A DNA stretch of 64,000 bases from Apostichopus japonicus (taxonomy: Eukaryota > Echinodermata > Holothuroidea > Aspidochirotida > Stichopodidae), in contig NC_092564.1 in NCBI RefSeq assembly GCF_037975245.1, positions 8,903,984 to 8,967,983 on the forward strand, in the 5' to 3' direction. Below are positions 1 through 10,800 of the stretch, piece after piece (the first letter of the stretch is position 1; every line of letters starts with the position of its first letter). Under the pieces are notes generated by a model. It had not been told where the DNA came from. It did no database searches and saw only the letters and a program-made list of their open reading frames with translations. The position numbers were made by a program, and so were the translations under genes.

Positions 1-1
1 T

Positions 2-838
2 AAAACAATATTATTTGCCGACGACACAAATATTTTCTTCGATTCCCAAAATCTACTCTCATCACATAAAACTGTTTCTACTGAACTAACTAAATTTTCC
101 AGCTGGGTTGCAGCAAACAAATTATCTCTTAACATAGAAAAAACTAATTATATGGTGTTTAATGCTAGTCACTCATACAGATGGGATCACAATATTACCA
201 TGAATGATAAAATTATTAATCGGGTTAACACTACTAAGTTCTTGGGTGTACACATAGACAATAAACTTTCGTGGCGTGATCACATATCAGCAGTCTGTAA
301 CAGAGTGGCTAGAAATACTGGTATTATATGCAAATTAAAACATTATTTACCTCCAAATATACTCAGAACACTCTATATAACTCTGATTTTACCCCAATTA
401 ACTTATTGCACGACTATTTGGTCAGGAACCTATTCTACAAATCTTAATCACCTATGTGTCCTCCAGAAGAGAGCTATCCGCCATATATCACATGCTGCAC
501 CACGTGATCATACTAGCCCATTATACAAAAGATTAAATTTATTAAAACTAAATGATATTATAAGAGTCCAGCTTGCAACATTTGCTTACAAAGCATGGAA
601 TGGATTGCTACCCGAGGCTTTAAAAGATTTTATATATAGTAATAGACTAATCCACAACCATCAAACACGCCATTGTAATAACGCCCATGTTTTATCCCAA
701 CGAAGTATTTTAAGTTCTTTTAACCCTCGTATTCGTGCTATAAAAACGTGGAATAATCTCCAGGATAATGTTAAGAATAAGCCTTCTTACTCTGTATTCA
801 AAAGGAATCTCCAAACTGTAATTATTTCTCACTATTGA
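2..838 (+). CDS. Reverse transcriptase C-terminal part of a CR1-like LINE, 5' end outside the window
   Basis: 278 codons with no stop before TGA at 836-838. Starts inside the catalytic core with LFADDTNIFF (the FADD motif), followed by KLSLNIEKTNYMVF and FLGVHIDNKLSWRDHI, the usual order of the RT palm and thumb in CR1-type elements. C-terminal features are ILPQLTYCTTIW, LQKRAIRHIS and TWNNLQDN. The frame is intact over the visible part, so the copy may be fairly young. An RNA-templated copy-and-paste function is known for the family. The endonuclease would lie upstream and is not visible. Confidence 0.85.
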   Translation, partial: KTILFADDTNIFFDSQNLLSSHKTVSTELTKFSSWVAANKLSLNIEKTNYMVFNASHSYRWDHNITMNDKIINRVNTTKFLGVHIDNKLSWRDHISAVCNRVARNTGIICKLKHYLPPNILRTLYITLILPQLTYCTTIWSGTYSTNLNHLCVLQKRAIRHISHAAPRDHTSPLYKRLNLLKLNDIIRVQLATFAYKAWNGLLPEALKDFIYSNRLIHNHQTRHCNNAHVLSQRSILSSFNPRIRAIKTWNNLQDNVKNKPSYSVFKRNLQTVIISHY

Positions 839-1007
839 TGGATTTATTCTTGTGTGTGTTTGCGATTAAGATCATCATAAAGATTGTTAGGATTGTTTAT
901 TAACATTATTAATTTCAATTAGTGTCAACTCGATTATTTCATCATTGTAGATGCTACTATTAACTTTTCTTTTTCTATTCTTAAGTTTTTCTTTCTTTTT
1001 TCTTTTT

Positions 1008-1057
1008 GGGGAGTCTCCTACTTTGTTAAGCCTTACAGGCTTTATAGGAGACTTCCC
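1008..1057 (+). other. Hairpin in the LINE 3' UTR
   Basis: GTCTCCTA (1013-1020) pairs with TAGGAGAC (1045-1052). The flanking GGGGA/TTCCC and inner AAGCC/GGCTT extend the stem. LINE reverse transcriptases commonly recognise such a 3' stem-loop; that role is inferred here. Confidence 0.65.
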
Positions 1058-1108
1058 GTCACACTGTAAATTGTGATGAAACAAATAAATATACAAATAT
1101 ACAAACAT

Positions 1109-1519
1109 AACAACTGCGCCACAGTCACTGTTAATTGAGAGATATGATAAGTGATATGATAAGTATTATTTTCTTTCAGTTTAATGACAATGTCATTGTA
1201 CAAAAAGTGATGAATATACAAATTATACTATATATACATATACATATCTACTTATAGACAACGTTTATATAGCTTGGAAAATGGAAAACCAAATTTAATG
1301 TGATTTTTTTTTCCTGAATAGACACCACACAGTTTTCTTCCTTTAAGTCTATTTACAATTTCATTGAAGAATTTTTTTAAATAAATATACAAATTCTACA
1401 AAATATACAATATTAACAGCTTGGAAGTAACCAGAAAAGCAACTTTGACATTATGCATACATATCATTCATTGGCAACACATATAGCCTACACACAACTA
1501 GAACGTTACATCAGCAGTT
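1109..1519. other. No gene seen
   Basis: AT-rich sequence with short TATACAAA-type repeats between the two LINE copies. It may contain the decayed 3' UTR of the minus-strand element to its right. Confidence 0.5.
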
Positions 1520-2760
1520 GCCCGAATTGTTTACAATTGAAAATGTATTTGATATGGAGGATAGACAACTTCAGCGGGTCATAACCAGCTACAAGCTTGC
1601 CGAACAATAAAATCTTCTCTTGAGTAGATAAACCGTCTTCCAAAAAATGTCTGTTCGCAATCTACAAGGAAATTGAGGTCACATGACAGGACCAGAATTA
1701 ATGTTCAATTGTTTAATCCTGAATATTGCAAAACGGGTACAGATCGGGGAAGCCGCCTTGTTCATTAAATGTAAAAGGCTGATTGGTTACTGAGATGTGG
1801 TGTTGCAGAAACCTGAACTGGAAATATTGGATTTTAGCTTCAGAAAGCGTACGGGAAGGAATCTGAAATATAGTTAACCAATCGTTCTGTGAGAAGTTAA
1901 AAGTTAAGCTCCACTTAGCGCAGGCTTTTGGTGGAAGTTAAATAGAGTCAATTAGGTGAGTGTAGACTAATTGCAACAAATAAGACATGCGAGACATAAA
2001 GATTGAAACGGTGATCTTGCTGGTTCCCGACATCGTTTACAAAACTGAGGGAATCCTTCCAATTTCTATGGATTGCAGAAAGGATCCCATAAAAACGAGT
2101 GGAGGGATACCTTAAAAGCTTAAATTTGGTCAGAAGAGCATTAAAGGACAATTGCTTCCCATCTGGCAAAAACATATCCCTAACACGCAGTAATCCGGCG
2201 TCGTAAAAGCTTTTTGTCATAAACAATGGTCTTATCAATTCTAATAAAATTATTGGGGATTTGCTCACCCAAGTGTTCCGAAGATTTCTTTAAGGTAGCT
2301 AAGCTTACTCCAAACCATACAAATTTGTCCAATGAAGGTATTTTTAAATACAGGATATATCCTGGTCATAAAAATTACAATTAAAAAGCAACTCTTTACC
2401 GGACGGCGACAGAGAGGAATGAAAAAGAAAGAGCTTCCAATACCCCGTGTTGGCATTATAACAATAACGCTTGACCCAAGAGGTTTTGAGAGCAACAATA
2501 AAGCTGTGAACATATATTATTTTAACCCCCCCCCCCTTTTCAATGGGGTTAAACATAGTAAGTATCCTTACTTAATCAGTTTTCCCGTTCCAAATAAAAT
2601 CAAAAATAGTACTTTGGATCTTATTAATAAAATCTTTTGGAGGGCTAGGCAGAACCTGAAAAGGGAAAACGAGTTGGCTGATTGCTTCACGATTGTGTTT
2701 CTAACAGTGTGAGATCACGCCAATTCCAAACTCTAAGCTGGTGCTTCAGCCTAGATAAGC
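1520..2760 (-). pseudogene. Decayed L1/Tx1-like retrotransposon ORF2, C-terminal part
   Basis: Read from 2760 down to 1520 in shifting frames. INKIQSTIFDFIWNGKTD comes near 2620-2565, then NPIEKGGGVKI (2550-2515) and IVALKTSWVKRY. VRDMFLPDGKQLSF with FYGILSAIHRNWK follows (2200-2060), then KWSLTFNFSQNDWLTIFQI (1920-1860) and PFCNIQD, stop, TIEH, stop, FWSCHV (1735-1685). This is the order of conserved blocks after the RT core in L1 and Tx1 elements, including the final CxxC...H...C block. Several frameshifts and stops make it dead. Confidence 0.78.
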
Positions 2761-3059
2761 TCTTCCACCCTCTTGACCCCCCCTCCTACCAAGTCTACCC
2801 AACCCCCAAGTCCACACCTTCAAGATGTTTAACCGTTCTCTTGTACCTCCATCTGGTTTACGTCACTGATCGACATGTATATCTCGTCGACTCCAATGTG
2901 TGGAATTTTAATTCCCTTTTCCCAATGTGTCCCAACCAACTTTTGGTGGATAGACCACCCAACCCCCCCCTCCCCTTCCATGGTACGCCATTTGACGCAA
3001 GAATAACACACCCTCAGTGCAACTTGTAGCTAATGGACACTTTCGTGTTATGATTATAG
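2761..3059. other. C-rich spacer, no gene seen
   Basis: Contains several C runs (about 2777-2785 and 2961-2973) and no recognisable protein or RNA. It lies between two LINE relics of opposite orientation. Confidence 0.5.
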
Positions 3060-4425
3060 TCCCCCAAATGAGCCCATATCCAGCGCCACAATAAAAAAAA
3101 AATGTTCTAATAAAAATACAAAACTCCTAGTAAATGCCCACCACATTATTTTTGGTAGCACTAAAATATCTGAAAAAGGCAAATCTCTCTTAGAAATATG
3201 TGATAAATACAACTTAACGATAATAACCAAAATACCAAAACTAGTATAAACACAATAAACAATATTACAGAACTACTTGACTACTCATATAACCTCAAAT
3301 CACCTCGCAACTAAAACACATTCGATACAAATCCTAGAGGATAACTAAATCAGTGACCATTTCCACTCGTTTTTGAGCTAGACATAAACCTCAACCGCAT
3401 ACCAAATAACGAATTGACGTATAATTACAATAAAACAGACTCCACAAATACAACAACCAAAACAACGAGCTAAATTACATCGACAATTACTGTGACAGCG
3501 TTGCCCATCATATCTTCAATACTTTCAAAAGACTGTCCCTTAAAAACAAAACAGAAAACGAAAACTAAATAAGAATATCCTTACACTTATGAAACTCAGA
3601 CGTCGCCTACGTAGAACTTAAATCATCTACCGAGACCCAACTCTAAAAACCCAAATTAACCAACTTAAATAGCAATAAACAGAAAAATATTGGCGGATGA
3701 AAAAACCGCGTCCAAAACAACTGCGATTCAATCATTAATAATAAAAACCCGAAACACTTTTGGAAAATTAAAAAAAAATCATTAACCACATTACAACCCC
3801 AAACACAGGTAAAACAGACCAAGGCCTTAAAGATAACGTAGGTAACCTCATCACAAGAACTCAAGACCAAATAAAGCTAATTGAATCGTACTTTTAAAGT
3901 ATATTCAATATCTTCGATGGCCCCTCATACGATATCAGCTGTAAACACGAAATAAACCGTACAATTATCAGTAATGCAACCAGCTTTAACCCCAACCCCT
4001 TAGGATGTCTCAACGAAAACATCCCTTGTACTAAAAAAAATAGATATAAACAATTGGTATAGTGCCACTAAAAAATGCATCCTCCACTGGTCTTGACAAC
4101 ATAAATGACCAAATGCTTAAAAACTCCCCTCCGATATTCATTTTCCCACCATTCAACGAACTCCTTAGACTGGGTTATTTTCCAACCCCATGGAAATCCG
4201 CCAAAAAGATTTTAATACCGAAACTAAGTAAAGACCGCACCAAAATTCAAAACTATCGACCAATTAGTCTCCTCCCAGCCTTAGGTAAGATTTTCGAAAG
4301 AATTATAGATAACCGCACCAGAACCCACCTAGAGCAAATTTATCACCTTTCCCCGTATCAATCGGGCTAATTCCGCGCACACAAATCTACAATAAACCAA
4401 ACTCTCTGCTTATCTTTTAGGCAGA
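3060..4425 (+). pseudogene. Decayed Jockey-like LINE (endonuclease end to start of reverse transcriptase)
   Basis: An endonuclease-like stretch comes near 3150-3230 (STKISEKGKSLLEICDKYNL). It is followed by broken linker frames with LRRRLRRT (near 3600). A clean RT segment lies at 4062-4370 with SSTGLDNINDQMLKN, WKSAKKILIPK and NYRPISLLPALGKIFERII. The frame then meets TAA but the homology goes on (FRAHKSTINQTL) to about 4415, where it stops at the hairpin. Many stops and frameshifts; non-functional. Confidence 0.78.
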
Positions 4426-4460
4426 ACAAAGGTTTGAGAATCCTTTGTTCGTCCTAAAAG
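4414..4460. repeat. Imperfect inverted repeat, 19-nt arms, 9-nt loop
   Basis: Left arm 4414-4432, right arm 4442-4460, with loop TTTGAGAAT. The arms match at 17 of 19 positions. It sits at the point where the LINE homology ends. Confidence 0.75.
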
Positions 4461-5674
4461 TTTTTCGGGTTTCTATTGTTCTTCTGAAGTTGCAAACTGA
4501 CCAAAATATAGGCCTATAGAGGGCGCTCGACGCATCTTGCCAGTCATACGTGATTTCAAAGCAGTCAAATCAAACCTTTCTTATTGATAAATTGTTCTTT
4601 CCTCGGAAGTTGTATGCTAAGCGATAGAAGTGTTCAATGTTTTAATCGTAATTTTTCTTCAAAAATGGAACCGAGGGTGATAAAATACTGCCTGATACTG
4701 TTTTTTTAACTGGTTGTTGTATATTAATAGTTTTCAACCGCTCCGCGACATGAGCTATGCAGATTCAGGAAACGTTGCCTTGACCATTACTCTAGGCTGG
4801 GCGTGTAGATGATGTCTCAGGGCTACGTGTTAGGGGTATATGCCCTCGCCTGCACGCCTTTTTGTTCCTTCAAGCCCAAGCAGGCTCGAGTGAGCATTAT
4901 TACGTGTAGATTGCGTCCATTAGGGACGAATTAGACGCTGACTTCGGGGATAATTTGATATGTATAATGAATTGTAAATAAATGCACTAGGGTCACCATT
5001 TCCAGGGTCATATGGCACACACTTTTGTGAGGTCGTTGGAAAGTCAATATTGCACTTTTGCTTAGCACTTATCAGCACCCCTCCCCCAGATATGCTATTA
5101 AGTCAAATATTAGTCGCTCAAAATGAAAGCAACCATTTACTTCCATTTACAGGGCCCATAAATACGACACTTCTCAATGGCTGGGAATACTCTGGAGGTT
5201 CAGAACCTCTAGCAATACGTTCTCTCAAATAAACAGTAGCAATTATTAGCAAACTAACCTCTGCAGGTAATTCTGATGGCTAAATACGGGTTATACATAG
5301 CAAGCGCTGTTGAATATTCATGAGGTTCCAAAATGTTTTCGCCCAAAAGTTCTTGTCTAAAATGTATTACGTGCAACCTAGCTTTAGCTGAAAATACTTG
5401 AGGTCTCATTGTTTTATTAGCAAGTTAATATTTTTGTGCTTCATAATATTATATTATATTATATTGCTTCATAGTATTATATCAAGAAATATATGAATCA
5501 ACCAATCAGGTTACTTAATGATGAAGTTTTGTGAGACCAAACTCAGTCAGCTTTGTTATCCTACGGAAGCATTGAAGGGACACCAAACCTACGGAAATTG
5601 AAGTAGCATCGTATTGTCGAGTTTCACACATGCATAAACTAGTACAAATATCATAATTTCCGTTTTGCATGCAA
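4461..5674. other. No gene seen; probable unclassified repeat
   Basis: Holds ATAGGCCTAT with AGAGGGCGCTC near 4510-4531 and an (ATATT)n run near 5446-5465. No coding sequence is recognisable on either strand. The short open frames here have no protein-like composition. Confidence 0.45.
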
Positions 5675-5932
5675 CCCAGCAAACACAAAACGTTATAAAA
5701 CAAAAGAGCCTCTAAAATATGTTTCATAACGTTAAATGTGGTGTTATAAAACGTCGTCATAACGTTTTTATGAGATCTTAATGTTATATTAATGTTAATG
5801 ATGTTTTAACGAAAATGTGTTTTGAAATAATAGCCTGAAAATGTTTTCGTGACATATTTATTATACCACAAATAACGTTATTAAAACAAAAGACGAACGT
5901 TTTAATAACGCTTTAAAAACGTTTTTGTGTTG
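5675..5932. mobile_element. AACGTT-rich MITE-like element
   Basis: The left end CCCAGCAAACACAAAACGTT has an inverted counterpart at the right end (AACGTTTTTGTGTTG, 5918-5932), with the outer bases there diverged. Inside are several ATAACGTT or AACGTT motifs. No coding capacity, about 258 bp. This fits a non-autonomous DNA transposon. Confidence 0.6.
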
Positions 5933-7379
5933 TACTATTTTGAGAAAGGTGTCTAAAAATTTAATTTTGAGCGAGAATTACGTTGTTTTGATTGAGATGG
6001 CGTAACTAATCATTGTGGTATTGAATTTATTCACCTTCAACACCGAAAAAAACAGTTAAATAGTAGTTATGTTTATGAACAGAAAACAAGCCATATTTCA
6101 TTTGTGTTTACTGGTATTTGTGCAAGTTTTATTGACTTAATGCAGATATAAAGGTTATGGTCCTACACAATGGAGACAGCATCAGTGTTTAGAGTTTTAT
6201 GTTTGTAGTTTTATGTTCTGTAGCTCTATTGTGAGAAAAATATATGAGACATATTTTAGAATGTGTTAATTAAATATATCACGAAGCAAAATTAAAAGAG
6301 AAATGACACAAAGAAAGAATTATGACACAAGGTTTAAATCGTTGCAACATTATAATTTTAAATATTATTACTAAATGAGCGACAAAATGGTTTGACGAAA
6401 GCCTCTGTTACGATTTGAAAGAATGCAGACAAAGGAAATTTATTACATTAAAAATAATGTTCTTACAGACTCCCTTATATTAAAGATCTTACATTATCAA
6501 ATTAATATTTTGTGACAGAAATGATTCAATTATTGATTGATTTGCATTTTAAATGCTTTTTATAGTTGATCAATTGGAAGAATTTATCACATTACTTATT
6601 GATGAAATTTTTCTTATAAACATTACAGCATTAGCCAAGGTTTCCAGAAATGAAAATTAGAATACTTTTAACATCATTATAACAAAACTAACAGTGGGGA
6701 AATAAATAACGACCTATATCGGTTGTCGATAAATAAATAAATAAATAAATAATGCCTTGTAAGTTTGCACATTGCTTATCTATGTAGCACATGTACCAAA
6801 AATAAGATATTTAATGCCCTTTAAGATTTTATAAAACAAATAAAATATATAACGAAAGCCCTACATGTCTGCACAGTGTTTGAAATTTGGAATGAAAGTT
6901 GTGCTGAATATATAAAAAGTAAGTTAAATAAGAAACAGGAAAGTTAACAGTAAGCATAGCAACTGGAGAATGAATATTTTGCCTTTTGACATATAACTCG
7001 AATGTTTAAAATGATGAATTTTCAATATTTTTAGGGGTATTTTTTCTTCATGATTAAAATAAAAATTAAGGCCATGTTTACTTTCGACAATATAGCGTTT
7101 GAAGAAAGAAAGAAGCTGTTTACCTACAAAGTATCATGCGGAACTGTTAAAGAAAGCTATAAGTGGTCTAAAACCTGCTCCTTTACCTTAGCTCACGCAA
7201 AAAAACAGATGAAAAAATGACGTTTAAGACTTGGCAATGAAATTTTTGAAAATTGTATTGATGGGACACAAGAACATTTTCTTTATGGAAGGACTCTTTA
7301 AGTATTTTAATTCATAAGAAGAAATCAAATGGTTGCAACCAAGAAGTTTCTAAGCTGCTGGGGAACAGTAATTCTACAG
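5933..7379. other. No gene seen; probably contains the 3' flank of the mucin gene
   Basis: Very AT-rich. It has an (AAAT)n microsatellite at about 6730-6752. No conserved protein, tRNA or rRNA signal noticed. Confidence 0.45.
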
Positions 7380-7385
7380 TTTAAT
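7380..7385 (-). promoter_or_regulatory. Possible polyadenylation signal of the mucin gene
   Basis: TTTAAT on the plus strand is ATTAAA in the sense direction, about 200 nt after the stop. A second ATTAAA lies at 7306-7311. No AATAAA is seen between 7000 and 7583. The choice is uncertain. Confidence 0.3.
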
Positions 7386-7583
7386 TAGAACAGGTGGACT
7401 GGGTGAAGGAAAATATTAAATTGTATGGTTATAATCATACATTTCATACCTTTGAGGAAACTATAAAAATATCTTGTATCTAAAATAATCTAATAATCAA
7501 TTTATATAGTTCGACTTAGTTTTATACCCTAGCTTTATGCACATTCTTATCGAATTGGAAACATTTAAGATTCCAGGAGTTTC

Positions 7584-7892
7584 TCAAAAGTAGTCAAAGG
7601 GAAGAAATCCTGGCCTTGGGGCTCCTGGTTGTACAGATAGATCAGAAAATGCCCGACTGTCGATGGTTGAAGTGTCTGCATCGTTTGTATCGTCCGAATC
7701 TCCATCCTCATAGTGGTAACGAGAGGTTGGTGCTATTGTTATAACTGGTCGTGGAAGCCTAAAAGTTCGGACACGGCCTTCTTCATCGAACAATCCCTCC
7801 TCTGGACTTTCAAGGATAACCGGCGGTCGAGGAAGTCGTCGTGCCCGGACACGAGGCAAATATCGTCTGATGTCCAGATTTTCACTTAGTGT
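7584..7892 (-). CDS. Window exon 44: last coding exon, cytoplasmic tail and stop
   Basis: 102 codons plus TGA. The acceptor is CACAATAG at 7899-7892/3, chosen because it alone gives phase 0 with the previous exon and reads [20 protein letters not shown] basic-proline motif occurs twice ([13 protein letters not shown] and [13 protein letters not shown]). The protein ends GFLPFDYF. Confidence 0.82.
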   Translation of the reverse strand, partial: TLSENLDIRRYLPRVRARRLPRPPVILESPEEGLFDEEGRVRTFRLPRPVITIAPTSRYHYEDGDSDDTNDADTSTIDSRAFSDLSVQPGAPRPGFLPFDYF

Positions 7893-10800
7893 CTATTGTG
7901 ACAGGAAATAAACAGGACATGGATATCAAACTGCATGAATATTCATAGGAAAACAGAAACTGAATGGTGACACAAACAGTAAATTATATGAGCGCTAAAA
8001 ACATATTTTATTTTAAATTAAACTTTGTCCTGTTCATCATATACCAAGTAAGAGATCTTAAAATGTAAGCTGCTGTTGGTTATAGTAAAGACTCAATAAA
8101 TAATATTACAGACACATGTAAGTAATCAAAACGACAAGTTCCATCATTCTTATATTTTTTTTTCTCACACACAAAATCATGAAATATCTTGTTAATACTC
8201 TAAGAATTTGTTTATACAGATTAGCGCATATTTTGCTGGGTTTGTTTGCATGCTTTCAGGTAACATAGTCAGTAATATTAATAGTGGATGACGTGTTAAT
8301 TAGACTCACCTCGCTGTCTGTTGATATTGAACTAGCCTCATCACCAGTAGCCATGTACGGTCGAGAGAAGTTATAGTCTCGACTTTCAGAAGAATCTGAC
8401 TCTTCCTGACTGCTGTGTGAGATTCCTGGCACACTAGAAGCTGCTACTCCATCCGGTAAGAATGCTTGTAAGGCACTGGGCACTTGAGCCCGCATCCTCT
8501 CCTGTAAAATGAACAAATCATAACTTAGTAACATGTTAATAAAATATCAATTAAGAAGGTTTCATAGCCAGAGAAAAAAACATATTTCTGTTCCTTGCAA
8601 ATTTAAACATGCATAGGCTTTGGAACATCCAGGTTTGGGTGATTGGATGGCTGGCCCTTCCCTACATTCTACAGTGTCATTGGAGTATTAGAAGGTTAAA
8701 GTTATGAATGAGAGAGAGTTGTTCATTCTGTTGATGGATATGTACAAGGTTAGGGTATGTATGAGAGGGAGTTTTTCATTCTGTTGATCTTTGTATAACT
8801 TACATTAATGTACGGTGAGTTGCGAATGACATCCATCAGGTGTTCCATCCTCCTATTAGCATCATCCTCCTCCTCCTCCTCCTCTACTTCATCAACTTCA
8901 TCATAAGAGTCGGAGAAGGAGGAGAAGTCGTCGTCGATGGAGAAGTCAGTGCTGGTTGCCACGCCCTCACTTTCCACTCCAGCGATGAGATTACGAACCA
9001 CTCGTTCTGAGTACTGCTCGGGGTGATACTTATATTGCAGCTTTTCGTGCTGTTGTCGGGAACGGGTGTAAACAACCAGACCGCAACAGAGGAAAAATAT
9101 TAAAACGAGAAGGAACCCAATGACAATACCAAGAATGATGGCAACTACTGGGAACAAAGAGACTGGTGGTTGGTTGGTTATAGTAGGTGGTTGGTTGGTA
9201 AAGGTAGTGGGAACCGTTGTGGTGGTCAACGGTACCTCACACAGATCCCCTGTGTAACCATCATGGCACCTGTAAATCATAAGTAAAGGAAGCAATTATT
9301 GCAATACAAAAGATTACATTGCATATGCAGCAAATACTTTATATGAACTGCTTTCAAACCATGACCAATCTATATCGGTCCATGACTCATATTCAAGTTA
9401 AATAAAAATAAATATATAAAGTCAAAAATAGATTTAGGAAATCTCATATAGCAAATAGCATATTTCACAGTACTTTAAGCAAATAATTATTAAACTTTCA
9501 CACCATCTTTTGAACCTATGACATGACATCATTCACAAGTTTGCAAAAAGACATTCCCTCCTTCTCTTAAGGCTTAACTCCAAAGTCTGTCACTGTTTGA
9601 AACCAACATAGGAATTGCTGTTCATAATACTTACATGCACACTTTGTCATATACAAAGTCCACCATACATGTTCCTCCGTTGGAGCAGTACGCATCAGGA
9701 CAGGTCTCTACAAAATCTGTAAAGTGGAAAAATGATGCATTATGATGATGTAATGCACACATGATATACATGATACTGTTATTAGTGTTGGAGACTTACA
9801 GACGATAGCATTCCATGTTGTTGAGATAGAAAGAGACAAACGTTCTGCTGACTGAATTCATCAGTAAGGAACACCATGTTTATGATTAATGTCATTGTAA
9901 TGCACTTATTAAACCATTGCACATGCAAGTAACTAATCAAAAAGGGGGAGTTGTGCCAAAAAGGTGGCACAATTTTAAGCAAATAAATATTTTACCAGTG
10001 GAATCCTGAATTTCACTAAATATCAAACTAAAGAGGTAAGGGAGTCTTATCTCATATTTACTGATTTCAAAGAATGTTTTTTACATCCATATGCTTGAAA
10101 TGTGTATGGTTGAAATGTGTATGGTTGCTCTATGGTTGTTTTAAAGGCACTTACCTTCAAACTCGATTGTATTAACTTCAAGAACCACATACAGATTCCT
10201 TGGACTTGAATAAACTTTGTCACCTTCCACAGCTGATAACAAAGCAGACTCCAGGGTGTCTGTAGTGACATTCACAGCGGTAGGGTGAAAAAATGATATG
10301 TAATAAGGAACAACGGATCCTGACTTGAAGCCAAGAATCTCGTTACGTACAAAGTACGGAGATGTTTGATTGTAAGCTGTGAAGGTGTCATCCAGCTGAT
10401 GAGAAAAAAGTAAGTAATCATTTTAAACAACGGTGTAACAATGTAGTTACATTTCATCCCAAAGAGTAATCATTTTCATCCTCATGAGTATGTATGTTTT
10501 ATCTTTGAAGTATTCTTTTAAATTCAGTGATAAGTCAGTTAATCCCCAGAAGTAACCATGTTTACCATCAGGGAAAGGAGTAACCACATTTGTGATAAGA
10601 TTTAGTCATATTAATCTCCAGGAGTATTCTATAATCATCACAAAGTAACAAAGTTTTTCATTGATGATCTTTTTCATTACTAATTCAAATTTCAAATGTA
10701 GTCGTAAAAGCCATCCATAAGTACTTACAGAGCTCTTGGGTCAAATTTGAAAAGCATTCTTGCAGCTTTAAAGCTGCAAGAATGCTTTTTGGAAATCCAC

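Larger units (their letters stand above)
1..1108 (+). mobile_element. 3' part of a CR1-like non-LTR retrotransposon (LINE)
   Basis: The end of a reverse transcriptase frame is followed by an AT-rich 3' UTR with a hairpin and a tail of short ATACAAAT-like repeats (about 1080-1108). The 5' part is outside the window. Clade assignment rests on the look of the protein; Crack or Rex1-type relatives are possible. Confidence 0.8.

Noticed and set aside
3643-3870. Minus-strand open frame with hydrophobic protein.
   Set aside because: It is antisense to the decayed Jockey-like element and has low-complexity AT-rich codons.
4414-4460. Hairpin as a microRNA precursor.
   Set aside because: The arms are only 19 nt with a 9-nt loop, shorter than usual precursors, and it lies at a transposon breakpoint. 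Kept only as a repeat finding.
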